Assembly: GCA_005788585.1 (NCBI GenBank)
Contig: SYBY01000496.1
Span: 1-17,318, forward strand
Length of the DNA stretch: 17,318 bases
Direction of reading: 5' to 3'
DNA from: Actinomycetota bacterium
Lineage (GTDB): Bacteria; Actinomycetota; Thermoleophilia; Solirubrobacterales; Solirubrobacteraceae
The notes beneath the pieces were generated by a model. The model had not been told where the DNA came from, did not search any database, and was given only the letters and a program-made list of their open reading frames with translations. Both the position numbers and the translations under genes were made by a program. Of the stretch, positions 7,301 to 14,025 are shown one piece after another; the stretch's first letter is position 1, and each line of letters opens with the position of its first letter.

Positions 7301-8535
7301 GAGCGGCCGCGCCCTACGTCGCGCTCGCCGTCGGCTTCCTCGTGTTGACCACGGTCGGCCCGATGGCCGACACCCGCGTGAGCGATCTCTACCTCTACGG
7401 CCAGTACGCGCAGCTGCTCGCTGACGGCAACGTGCCGTATCTCGACTTCGGCTTCGAGTACCCGCCGCTGGGGATCGTCCCCATCGCGATCGCCGGGCTT
7501 CCGTTCCCAGGGCAGGGCGGCGAGGGGGGCGCGTTCGACTGGGCGTTCGGCGCGCTCATGCTGGTGTGCGCGCTCGCCGGCCAGCGCGCCGCGGCGCTCC
7601 TCGCGCGCGCGACGAGCGACGGTCCGCGGGCCGACGAGGTCGTCGCATGGCTGCTCGCCCTCCAGCCGCTGGTCATCGGCGCGTCGCTGCGCACGCACTT
7701 CGATCTGCTGCCCGTGGCGGTCACGGTCGCCGGTCTGCTGCTCTTCGCCCGCGCACGGCCGATCGCCGGGATGGTGACGCTCGGCGTCGGCACCCTGGTC
7801 AAGCTGTTCCCGGCGTTGCTGGCGGCGGTCAGTGCGATCTGGCTGGCCGGCCGTGACGAGCTGCGCGCGGCGGTGCGGGGGTCGGCGGCATTCGGCGCGG
7901 TGCTCGTGGTCGTGACGGTGCCGTTCCTGTCGAGCGGCTTCACCGACATGTTCACGTTCCATCTCGAACGCCCGGTGCAGATCGAATCGGCGCCCGCGAC
8001 CGTGCTGTTCGTCGTCGGCGGCTCGGAGGTCACCGGCACGAACCTGCGGCCCGACCGCTTCAAGTCCAACGGGCTCGACGGGGGCGCGGCCGGCCCGGTC
8101 GCGGCGCTCTTCACGGTCCTGCAGATCGCGGCGCTCGCCGCCGCCGTGTTGCTGGCCTTCCGCCGGCCCGACCCGCGCTGGCTGGGCCTGTGCTCGCTTG
8201 CCGCGCTGCTGGCGTTCGTCGGGCTCGGCAAGGTCCTCTCGCCCCAGTACATGATCTGGCTGGCGCCGTTCGCCGCGCTGGCGTGGGTCTGGGGCGAACG
8301 CGCGGTCGCGGTCCTGTGCGCGGTGGCGATCGTCCTGACCCACGTGTGGTTCCCGCGCCACTACGTCGCGCTGGTGCAGGAGACCGACTGGGTGATCTGG
8401 ACCGTGGCCCTGCGCAACCTGGCGCTGGTGGCCGCGCTGCTCGTCCTCCTCATCAGGCTGAGCGGCGCGGTCAGGCCTGCTGCCCCGCGAACTCGCCCGG
8501 GCCGGCCTCGACCGCTGCCTGATCCATCCACATGA
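7297..8535 (+). CDS. GT87-family (DUF2029) polytopic glycosyltransferase
   Basis: This 412-residue membrane protein has about ten hydrophobic segments. The GT-C pattern is visible: an acidic pair early after the first helix ([10 protein letters not shown]30), then [12 protein letters not shown] (48-59), a short RTHFDLLP segment (132-139), and [12 protein letters not shown] with a conserved lysine near 169. [13 protein letters not shown] lies in a late loop and is typical of DUF2029/GT87 mannosyltransferases. Such enzymes use polyprenyl-phosphate mannose or a similar donor on the outer face of the membrane. The GTG at 7297 overlaps the preceding stop by 4 bases. The basic, proline-rich C-terminal tail (about 20 residues) is encoded where the gene runs 65 bases into the opposing VOC gene. 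It is the last gene of the five-gene run. Confidence 0.87.
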   Translation: MRAAAPYVALAVGFLVLTTVGPMADTRVSDLYLYGQYAQLLADGNVPYLDFGFEYPPLGIVPIAIAGLPFPGQGGEGGAFDWAFGALMLVCALAGQRAAALLARATSDGPRADEVVAWLLALQPLVIGASLRTHFDLLPVAVTVAGLLLFARARPIAGMVTLGVGTLVKLFPALLAAVSAIWLAGRDELRAAVRGSAAFGAVLVVVTVPFLSSGFTDMFTFHLERPVQIESAPATVLFVVGGSEVTGTNLRPDRFKSNGLDGGAAGPVAALFTVLQIAALAAAVLLAFRRPDPRWLGLCSLAALLAFVGLGKVLSPQYMIWLAPFAALAWVWGERAVAVLCAVAIVLTHVWFPRHYVALVQETDWVIWTVALRNLALVAALLVLLIRLSGAVRPAAPRTRPGRPRPLPDPST

Positions 8536-8911
8536 CCTCCCAGAGGTGGCCGTCGAGGTCGTGGAAGCTGCGGCCGTACATGAAGCCGTGGTCCATCGGG
8601 TCGCCGGCCGTGGCGGCACCGGCCGCGAGCGCGCCGTCGGCGAGCTGATCGACGTCGGCGCGGCTCTCGGCCGAGACGCACAGGATGGACTCGGTCGCCG
8701 TGGTCGCGTCGGCCACCTGCTTCGTGGTGAAGTCCGCGAAGCGGTCGCGGTGCAGCAGCATCACGTAGGCCTGGTCGGAGACGACCATGCACGCGCAGCT
8801 CTCGTCCGTGAACTTCTCGTCGAAGGCGAAGCCGAGCTTGCCGAAGAACGCCATCGAGGCGTGCAGGTCGGCCACCGGGAGGTTGATGAAGATGAGGCGT
8901 GAGGTGGGCAT
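8471..8911 (-). CDS. VOC family protein (glyoxalase/bleomycin-resistance/dioxygenase fold)
   Basis: This 146-residue single-domain vicinal oxygen chelate protein shows two beta-alpha-beta-beta-beta modules: [30 protein letters not shown], and about residues 72-130 ending [15 protein letters not shown]. The C-terminal glutamate (E125) of the usual metal site is present, but the first ligand position is N10 rather than His, so metal binding and activity are uncertain. Members of this plain type are often of unknown substrate. The gene is divergent from a SigG-type sigma factor across 73 bases, which makes it a candidate target of that factor, by location only. Its 3' end overlaps the glycosyltransferase gene by 65 bases. 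Confidence 0.9.
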   Translation of the reverse strand: MPTSRLIFINLPVADLHASMAFFGKLGFAFDEKFTDESCACMVVSDQAYVMLLHRDRFADFTTKQVADATTATESILCVSAESRADVDQLADGALAAGAATAGDPMDHGFMYGRSFHDLDGHLWEVMWMDQAAVEAGPGEFAGQQA

Positions 8912-8950
8912 GGTGGAGTAGACCCAGCACGATTCGAGAACTCATCGGTC

Positions 8951-8978
8951 TTGCCAAACGCGCCCGCTTGGGTAGCCT
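8951..8978 (+). promoter_or_regulatory. Promoter TTGCCA-16-TAGCCT, leaderless, for the sigma factor gene
   Basis: TTGCCA at 8951-8956 matches the -35 consensus TTGACA at five of six bases. A 16-base spacer separates it from TAGCCT at 8973-8978. The ATG at 8985 follows 6 bases later, leaving no room for a Shine-Dalgarno sequence. This is the best-formed housekeeping-type promoter in the window. It suggests that the ECF-type factor is transcribed by the primary sigma factor. Confidence 0.65.
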
Positions 8979-8984
8979 CGTCGC

Positions 8985-9965
8985 ATGGCTTCCGAGACGC
9001 TCACCCGCCCCGTCGAGGACCAGCTCGAGCAGCATCGCAAGGAGCTCACGGGCTACTGCTATCGCATGCTCGGCTCGGCGACAGACGCCGAGGACGCGGT
9101 CCAGGAGACGCTCACGCGGGCCTGGCGCAACATCGACCGGTTCGAGGGCCGCGCTGCGCTGCGCACCTGGCTCTACAAGATCGCGAGCAACGTCTGCTTC
9201 GACGCGCTGGCGGCCGGCCAGAAGCGCGCGATGCCCATCGACATGAGCCCCGGGCAGCCGAGCAGCGCGTCCGGTCCGCTCGAGCCGCCGCTGGCGGAGA
9301 CGACGTGGATCGGCCCCGCGCCCGACAGCCTCGTCCTCGACGGCGTCGGCGACCCCGCCGCCCTCGCGGAGGCCCGGGAGTCGGTCCGCCTGGCCTTCGT
9401 CGCCGCGCTGCAGCACCTGCCGCCGCGCCAGCGCGCGATCCTCATCCTGCGCGACGTGCTGCGCTGGCAGGCGTCCGAGGTCGCCGAGCTCCTGCACCTC
9501 AGTGTCCCGGCGGTCAACAGCGCGCTGCAGCGTGCGCGGGCGACCCTGGCGTCCCGGGATCTCGAGGTCGTCGAGCTCAGCGCGACGACCGCGGACCGGG
9601 CCAGTGAGGAGCTGCTCGACCGCTACCTCGACGCGTTCGAGCGCTACGACATGGACGCGCTCACCGCCCTGCTGCACGAGGACGCCACGCAGTCGATGCC
9701 GCCGTACCCGATGTGGCTGCGCGGTCGCGACGAGGTCCTCGCGTGGTGGTTCGGCCCGGGCGCGGGATGTGCCGGGTCGAAGCTCGTGCCGGTGGAGGTC
9801 AACGGGCTGCCGGGGTTCGCGCAGTACCGCGATGGCGGCGACACGCCGTGGGCCATCCAGGTGCCCGTGTGGCGCGACGGGCAGATCGTGGACGTCACGG
9901 CCTTCCTGGAGACCGACGGGTCGTTGTTCAGGCTGTTCGGGTTGCCGCCGAAGCTGGAGGCGTAG
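8985..9965 (+). CDS. ECF sigma-70 factor with C-terminal SnoaL-like domain (SigG/TIGR02960 type)
   Basis: This 326-residue factor has sigma region 2 at about 15-80 (LTGYCYRMLGSATDAEDAVQETLTRAWRNIDRFEGRAALRTWLYKIASNVCFDAL). A long linker carries the family's WIGPAPD (108-114). Region 4 is at about 135-190 (LPPRQRAILILRDVLRWQASEVAELLHLSVPAVNSALQRARATL). A SnoaL/NTF2-like domain fills about 207-326, with MPPYPMWLRGRDEVLAWW and a G-GC-GSK stretch. This matches the SigG-like TIGR02960 group. In that group and related ECF41 factors the SnoaL domain modulates activity in cis in place of a classical anti-sigma factor, and indeed no anti-sigma gene is seen here. The stop lies 1 base from the opposing MazF stop. 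Targets are unknown; the divergent VOC gene is a candidate. Confidence 0.92.
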   Translation: MASETLTRPVEDQLEQHRKELTGYCYRMLGSATDAEDAVQETLTRAWRNIDRFEGRAALRTWLYKIASNVCFDALAAGQKRAMPIDMSPGQPSSASGPLEPPLAETTWIGPAPDSLVLDGVGDPAALAEARESVRLAFVAALQHLPPRQRAILILRDVLRWQASEVAELLHLSVPAVNSALQRARATLASRDLEVVELSATTADRASEELLDRYLDAFERYDMDALTALLHEDATQSMPPYPMWLRGRDEVLAWWFGPGAGCAGSKLVPVEVNGLPGFAQYRDGGDTPWAIQVPVWRDGQIVDVTAFLETDGSLFRLFGLPPKLEA

Positions 9966-9966
9966 G

Positions 9967-10275
9967 TCAGCAGCCGGTCGCGACCGCGAGCGCCGCGCAG
10001 AGCTCCGCGAGCTTCGGTGGGGCCAGCCGCGTGATGGGTTCCGTGAGCAGTGACTTCGGCACCGTCGTCAAACTGTCGAGCGACAGGACGCATTGCGCGG
10101 GCATGCCGTCACCCGGCCCGAGGGCGACTTCGGTCGGAATGCCGCGGATGGTTCTCGTGGCCGGGGCGACCAGCACTGACGTGAGCACCGGTATGGCGGC
10201 GGCGCGCGTCACGATGCACGCCGGCCGACGCCCCACGTCGGGATGCTCGAGCCACCAGATCTCGCCGCGGTTCAC
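9967..10275 (-). CDS. mazF: Type II toxin, PemK/MazF family endoribonuclease
   Basis: This 102-residue toxin has the MazF core. It shows VNRGEIWWLEHP at the N-terminus, RRPACIV with the likely catalytic arginine near 17, PVLTSVLVAPATRTIRGIPTEVAL, GDGMPAQCVLSLDSLTTVPK, and the closing LAPPKLAELCAAL helix. MazF toxins cleave RNA at short sequence motifs and are held inactive by the antitoxin. I chose the GTG at 10275 because homologues begin with RGEIWW just after the start and it overlaps the antitoxin stop by 4 bases (GTGA). An ATG at 10290 is an alternative. No disabling change is visible, so the toxin looks intact. Its 3' end abuts the sigma factor gene. Confidence 0.93.
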   Translation of the reverse strand: MNRGEIWWLEHPDVGRRPACIVTRAAAIPVLTSVLVAPATRTIRGIPTEVALGPGDGMPAQCVLSLDSLTTVPKSLLTEPITRLAPPKLAELCAALAVATGC

Positions 10276-10529
10276 GCGGTGTCGTCCCACGGCTCGGCGG
10301 CGATCAGCGCCCGCGCGGCGCGCTCGGCTCCGAGAAGATCCTCCTGCGGGATCCGCGTGTACGCGTCGACGAGTGTGCGATCGATGGCGGCCTCCCGGTC
10401 CCCGGACACGTACGCGTCGATGGCCTCACGGATGAGCTCGGACCGGGAGCGCCCTTCACGTGCGGCCCGCTCGTCGAGCTGGGCGATGATCTCGGTGGAG
10501 AGCTGCACCAGGGTTTGTGTGCGCGCCAC
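10272..10529 (-). CDS. Ribbon-helix-helix (CopG-type) antitoxin
   Basis: This 85-residue antitoxin has residues 1-42 (VARTQTLVQLSTEIIAQLDERAAREGRSRSELIREAIDAYV) as a clear ribbon-helix-helix DNA-binding domain: a beta strand RTQTLVQLS, helix A and helix B with GRSRSELIREAI. The remaining acidic, Ala-rich helix to EPWDDTA should wrap and block the toxin. GTG 10529 is preferred over ATG 10541: related antitoxins start right before RTQTLVQLS, and 10529 lies 7 bases after a -10-like TATGCT. The gene is coupled to the toxin by a 4-base overlap. It is likely autorepressed through the repeat element covering its promoter. Confidence 0.9.
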   Translation of the reverse strand: MARTQTLVQLSTEIIAQLDERAAREGRSRSELIREAIDAYVSGDREAAIDRTLVDAYTRIPQEDLLGAERAARALIAAEPWDDTA

Positions 10530-10531
10530 GG

Positions 10532-10564
10532 GCACCAGCATATGCCCCCATATGCCTCTGGTGC
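10532..10564 (-). promoter_or_regulatory. Toxin-antitoxin operator: two CATATGCC repeats inside a 7-bp inverted repeat
   Basis: On the plus strand, GCACCAG (10532-10538) and CTGGTGC (10558-10564) form a perfect inverted repeat. Between them, CATATGCC occurs twice, at 10539-10546 and 10549-10556, exactly 10 bases apart, which is one helical turn. Ribbon-helix-helix dimers typically bind tandem short repeats at about this spacing. The element covers the proposed -10 and spacer and ends just before the antitoxin start, as expected for autorepression. Confidence 0.65.
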
Positions 10565-10566
10565 AA
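10537..10566 (-). promoter_or_regulatory. Antitoxin-toxin promoter (TTGCAC-18-TATGCT)
   Basis: Reading the minus strand, TTGCAC (10566 to 10561) is followed after 18 bases by TATGCT (10542 to 10537). Seven bases later comes the GTG at 10529, so the transcript would be leaderless. The -35 is weak. The promoter sits in the 42-base gap downstream of the YmdB-type gene, which would let the toxin-antitoxin pair be transcribed on its own. Confidence 0.5.
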
Positions 10567-10571
10567 GCCCG

Positions 10572-11372
10572 CTAGCGCGAGACCGTCGCCGGCACGAGCA
10601 CCGGCTCGATGCTGTCCGCCCGTCCGGCCTGCGAGCAGCGGATGACGACCCCCATGAGCCAGGGGTCCTCCTCGCTGGTGTCGAAGTGCTGCTTCATGTG
10701 GGTGACGAACCCCGCGACGGCCTGCTCGCGCTTGACGCCGATGACGCCGCCGCGCGGTCCCGTCATGCCGACGTCCGTGATGTAGGCGGTGCCCTCGGGC
10801 AGCACGCGGAAGTCGTTCGTCGGGACGTGGGTGTGCGTCCCCACCACGGCGGTGACGCGCCCGTCGAGGTACCAGCCGAGGGCCACCTTCTCGCTCGTCG
10901 CCTCCGCGTGGAAGTCGACGAGGATGTGGTCGCAGCGGCCCTTGAGCTCGTGCACTGCGGCGTCGGCTTCCGCGAACGCCGGGCGGCCGGCCTGCAGGAA
11001 CACGTTGCCCGACAGGTTCACGACGCCGAGGCGCACCCCGTCGCGTTCGACCACGCACGTCCCGTGGCCCGGCTGGCTCTTGAGGTAGTTGGCCGGCCGC
11101 AGGATCTCGTCGTGCTCGTCGAGGTAGCCGAAGATCTCGCGGCGGAAGTACGTGTGGTTGCCCAGCGTGATGACGTCGACGCCGTTGGCGAACAGCTCGT
11201 CGGCGATCTTCGGCGTGATGCCGAGGCCGCCTGCGCTGTTCTCGCCGTTGACGACGACGAACGTGGGTGCGTGGCGCTCGCGCAGAGACGGCAGCAGCGC
11301 GAGCAGCGTGCGGCGCCCGAGTGAGCCGACGACGTCGCCGACGAAGAGGATGGTGGCGGCGGGGTCGCTCAT
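10572..11372 (-). CDS. TIGR00282/YmdB-family metallophosphoesterase (2',3'-cyclic nucleotide phosphodiesterase type)
   Basis: This 266-residue protein carries all the ligands of the YmdB di-metal site: GDVVG with D13, NGEN with E44/N45, GNH with N72/H73, DFHAE with H155, and GTHTHVPT with H180/H182. TDVGMTGP follows at 199-206. Bacillus YmdB hydrolyses 2',3'-cAMP and affects biofilm and motility decisions. Here the segment after GNH reads TYFRREI, whereas the common form is TWD, a small active-site-edge difference. I prefer ATG 11372, 8 bases after a GATAAT -10-like hexamer; ATG 11378 would lie only 2 bases after it. In many bacteria this gene neighbours rny; here it is divergent from an ABC exporter. 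The stop lies 42 bases before the antitoxin start. Confidence 0.92.
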   Translation of the reverse strand: MSDPAATILFVGDVVGSLGRRTLLALLPSLRERHAPTFVVVNGENSAGGLGITPKIADELFANGVDVITLGNHTYFRREIFGYLDEHDEILRPANYLKSQPGHGTCVVERDGVRLGVVNLSGNVFLQAGRPAFAEADAAVHELKGRCDHILVDFHAEATSEKVALGWYLDGRVTAVVGTHTHVPTNDFRVLPEGTAYITDVGMTGPRGGVIGVKREQAVAGFVTHMKQHFDTSEEDPWLMGVVIRCSQAGRADSIEPVLVPATVSR

Positions 11373-11403
11373 GCCCATCCATTATCCCCCGTACGATGCG
11401 GCG
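11373..11403. promoter_or_regulatory. 31-base divergent leaderless promoter pair
   Basis: Two -10-like elements face away from each other in 31 bases. GATAAT on the minus strand (11386 to 11381) lies 8 bases before ATG 11372. TACGAT on the plus strand (11392-11397) lies 6 bases before GTG 11404. The -35 region of each promoter must lie within the other gene's start, so the two promoters probably compete for polymerase. No Shine-Dalgarno is present for either gene. Confidence 0.5.
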
Positions 11404-12096
11404 GTGGTCACGCTGCACGCCGAAGGGCTGAGCAAGGACTTCGGTGCACGCAGCGCGTTGCGCGACGTGAGCTTCGAGGTCTCCGAGGGAGAGCGGGTTG
11501 CCGTCATCGGACCCAACGGCGCGGGCAAGACGACGCTGCTGTCGCTGCTCGCCGGGCTGCAGCGCGCCTCCGCCGGAACCGTGTCCCGCCCGCCCGAGGA
11601 GATCGGCTGGGTGCCGCAGCAGGCGGCGCTCTACCGCCGGCTGTCCGTCCGGGAGAACCTCCGGCTCTTCGCGCGCCTCGAACGCGTGGCTGATCCCGAC
11701 GCCGCGGTGGACCGCGCGCTGGAGCTCACCGGCCTCGCCGACCGCGCCAGGGACGAGCTAAGCACGCTGTCGGGCGGCAACCAGCAGCGCGTGAACATCG
11801 CGATCGGCCTGCTCGCCGATCCCCCGGTCCTGCTCCTCGACGAGCCGAGCTCCTCGTTGGACCCGCGCCAGCGCGCGGTGCTGTGGGACTTCATCGACGG
11901 CCTGGCCGCCGGTGGCACCGCCGTGATCTTCGCGACCCACGAGATCGACGAGGCCCAGCGCCACGCCGACCGCATCCTCGTCCTCGGCGACGGCGAGCTG
12001 ATCTTCACCGGAACCGCTGCGGAGCTGCACGCCGCCGGCGGGGACGACGACCTCGTCGTCGCGTTCGTCCGGGTCCTCGAGGCCCAGGGCCACTGA
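11404..12096 (+). CDS. ABC transporter ATP-binding protein
   Basis: This 230-residue nucleotide-binding subunit is complete. It has Walker A GPNGAGKT (36-43), Q-loop PQQ near 71-73, signature LSGGNQQ (122-128), Walker B VLLLDEP (142-148), a D-loop SSLDP and the switch histidine in FATHE (H179). The sequence type is the drug/ion-export (CcmA, DRA) group that pairs with ABC-2 permeases. The start is the GTG at 11404 after TACGAT; an upstream in-frame ATG at 11371 would precede the -10 and so is not favoured. Its TGA shares one base with the permease ATG (TGATG), so the two are coupled. The cargo is unknown. Confidence 0.93.
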   Translation: MVTLHAEGLSKDFGARSALRDVSFEVSEGERVAVIGPNGAGKTTLLSLLAGLQRASAGTVSRPPEEIGWVPQQAALYRRLSVRENLRLFARLERVADPDAAVDRALELTGLADRARDELSTLSGGNQQRVNIAIGLLADPPVLLLDEPSSSLDPRQRAVLWDFIDGLAAGGTAVIFATHEIDEAQRHADRILVLGDGELIFTGTAAELHAAGGDDDLVVAFVRVLEAQGH

Positions 12097-13454
12097 TGCG
12101 CTGGCTGCTGCTCAAGGACCTGCAGATCCTGCGCCGCTCGCCGCTGCTCATCGGCCTGCTCGTCGTCTACCCCGTCATCATCTCGCTGCTCATCGGCTTC
12201 GCCCTGTCGCGCGGGCCGGACAAGCCGAAGATCGCGTTCGTCAACGAGGTCCCCGAGCTGCAGCAGACGATCAACGTCGGTGGCGATCAGATCGACATCG
12301 CCAGCTACAGCGACCGGCTGTTCGAGCGGGTCGATCCCGTGCCCGCCGCGAGCCGGGCCGAGGCGCTCCGGATGGTCGAGGACGGCGAGGTGCTCGGCGC
12401 GCTCGTGATCCCCGAGGACGCGGGCCGCAAGCTGCAGACCGCCGTCGCACTGGGCGGCAGCGCCGAGAAGCCCACGGTCGAGGTGCTCTACGACGCGTCG
12501 GGTCCGCTGCAGGGCCAGCTCGTCGAGTCGCTCGTCGACAGCACGCTGGCCGAGGCGAACGTCGCGATCGGCGAGCGGATCACCGAGGTCTCCGCGGGCT
12601 ACCTGAGCATCCTGCTCGAGGGTGGGTCGTTCTCACTGCTCGGCCAGGACTTCGACATCCTCGGGCTGGCGGAGGCCGAGCGGATCCTCGGGCGCCAGGC
12701 CGCGCAGCTTCCGGCGGGGTCCACCGAGCGGGCCGAGCTGGAACGCATCCGCCGGTTCGCGGAGCTGGCGGTGGACAACCTCGACTTCTCCGACGAGATC
12801 CTGTCGTCGATCAGCAACCCGATCGACGTCAAGGAGACCCCGGTCGGCAGCAGCGGCGGCACGACGCTTGAGTCGTTCGCCGTCTCGGCGTCCGTGGTCT
12901 TCTCGCTGATGTTCGTCTGCGTCCTGCTGGCCGCCGGGATGCTCGCGCTCGAACGCGAGGAGCATGCCTACGGCCGCCTGGTCCGCGGCCTGGTCGGCCG
13001 GGGCAAGCTCCTGGCCGAGAAGGTCCTCCTCGCCGCGTTGTGCGCGCTGCCCGTGGGGCTGGTGATGCTCGTCGTCGTCGCGCTCCTGGCCGACCTCGAC
13101 TGGGGGCGCGCGCCGTTGTGGACGGTCGGCGTGCTGGCGACCGGCCTCGCGTTCGGCGCGCTGGGGGTGGCGATCGGCGCGGTCGCGCGCGAGGTGCGGG
13201 CGGCGTCCCTGCTGGCGTTCGGCCTCTCCCTGCCGATCGCGTTCCTCGCGCTCGTGCCGGCCGGGACGGTGGCGGACGCCCTGTACGAGGTCATCCGCGT
13301 GGTGAGCGCGGCGTTCCCCTTCAAGCCCTCGCTGCTGGCGATGGACGCCGCGCTGAACGAGACGGGCGACATGTGGCCCTCGGTGCTGCACCTCCTCGGC
13401 CTGACCGCCGCCTACGGCGTGCTGGCGCGCGTGGCGCTGCGCCGCTTCGGCTGA
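12096..13454 (+). CDS. ABC-2 type transporter permease with large extracytoplasmic domain
   Basis: This 452-residue permease has a first membrane helix at about 17-38 and a long soluble region at about 40-258. That region begins PDKPKIAFVNEV and continues with alternating strand/helix and a charged helical stretch (LAEAERILGRQAAQLP...). A cluster of about five to six helices follows to the C-terminus, starting ESFAVSASVVFSLMFVCVLLAAGML. This is the ABC2_membrane_3/YhgE-Pip-like layout used for export of drugs, lipids or polymers. The conserved LEREEHAYGRLVRGL cytoplasmic loop follows the second helix. It pairs with the ATPase encoded immediately upstream, presumably as a homodimeric pore with two ATPases. 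The substrate is not deducible. Confidence 0.9.
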   Translation: MRWLLLKDLQILRRSPLLIGLLVVYPVIISLLIGFALSRGPDKPKIAFVNEVPELQQTINVGGDQIDIASYSDRLFERVDPVPAASRAEALRMVEDGEVLGALVIPEDAGRKLQTAVALGGSAEKPTVEVLYDASGPLQGQLVESLVDSTLAEANVAIGERITEVSAGYLSILLEGGSFSLLGQDFDILGLAEAERILGRQAAQLPAGSTERAELERIRRFAELAVDNLDFSDEILSSISNPIDVKETPVGSSGGTTLESFAVSASVVFSLMFVCVLLAAGMLALEREEHAYGRLVRGLVGRGKLLAEKVLLAALCALPVGLVMLVVVALLADLDWGRAPLWTVGVLATGLAFGALGVAIGAVAREVRAASLLAFGLSLPIAFLALVPAGTVADALYEVIRVVSAAFPFKPSLLAMDAALNETGDMWPSVLHLLGLTAAYGVLARVALRRFG

Positions 13455-13487
13455 CCCGGGGTTTGATCGGCCCGGTCGCACGGGCAG

Positions 13488-13997
13488 ATGGACGGCATGA
13501 TCCTTCTGTCTCCCCTGCGCCTGGGCTGGCGCGTGACCACCGGTGTCGCCGGGTTCGCGGCGAGCACCGCCGTGAGCGTCACCGAGGAGGTCCTCGCCCG
13601 CGTCCTCGTCTCGCCGGCACGGCCCCGGCAGGCCCCCGCTGATGTCGCGCCGCTCCGGCCGCGTCCCGATGCTGCACGTCCTGCCCCTGTCACCCCGCGG
13701 CCTGCCCGCGCGCCCGAGCCCGCATCCGTCCCCGCTCCGCCGCCACCGGGCCCGGTGCTCGAGACCCTGAGCGCCGTCAAGACGCTCGACGACACGGCGG
13801 AGCTCGTGGAGTCCGAAGGCGGCGCGAGTCCCGGCGCCCAGCTGAGGGTCGACGCGCCGTGGGACGGCTATGAGCAGATGAAGGCCGCGGACATCGTCGA
13901 CCGGCTCGTCGTCGCCGACGCCGCGGAGAAGGCGGTCGTCCGCCTGTACGAGCAGACGCACAAGGCCCGCAAGAGCGTGCTCGCCGCTGCCTCCTGA
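13488..13997 (+). CDS. Unknown Pro/Ala-rich protein with conserved-looking C-terminal helical motif
   Basis: I do not recognise a named family. The 169 residues divide into a short amphipathic/hydrophobic N-terminus (ILLSPLRLGWRVTTGVAGFAASTAVSV), a Pro/Ala/Arg-rich linker at about 43-90, and a helical C-terminal part. The last part, PWDGYEQMKAADIVDRLVVADAAEKAVVRLYEQTHKARKSVLAAAS, has the look of a short actinobacterial module with spaced W-GY, I..RL, LYE..HKAR and VL positions. The N-terminus may associate with the membrane surface. The gap to the exporter stop is 34 bases, with no clear -10 or Shine-Dalgarno, so cotranscription with the exporter is possible. ATG 13497 is an alternative start. 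Confidence 0.7.
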   Translation: MDGMILLSPLRLGWRVTTGVAGFAASTAVSVTEEVLARVLVSPARPRQAPADVAPLRPRPDAARPAPVTPRPARAPEPASVPAPPPPGPVLETLSAVKTLDDTAELVESEGGASPGAQLRVDAPWDGYEQMKAADIVDRLVVADAAEKAVVRLYEQTHKARKSVLAAAS

Positions 13998-14013
13998 CGC
14001 CGCTGGGGTGTGG

Positions 14014-14019
14014 GAGCAT
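14014..14019 (+). promoter_or_regulatory. Possible -10 element (GAGCAT) before the hotdog-like gene
   Basis: GAGCAT keeps the A at position 2 and T at position 6 of the -10 consensus. It lies 6 bases before GTG 14026, the same geometry as the other leaderless starts, but it is the weakest match of the set. No good -35 is seen at 16-18 bases. Confidence 0.3.
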
Positions 14020-14025
14020 CGGCGC

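Noticed and set aside
5402..8619. Long antisense frames opposite the GT-C genes
   Set aside because: Composition is dominated by Arg, Gln, Asp and His with no hydrophobic core or motifs, while the plus strand encodes clear membrane proteins.
13998..14025. CGCCG...CGGCG pairing between the unknown gene and the hotdog-like gene
   Set aside because: Only 5 bp of GC-rich complement around a long loop, expected by chance at this composition.
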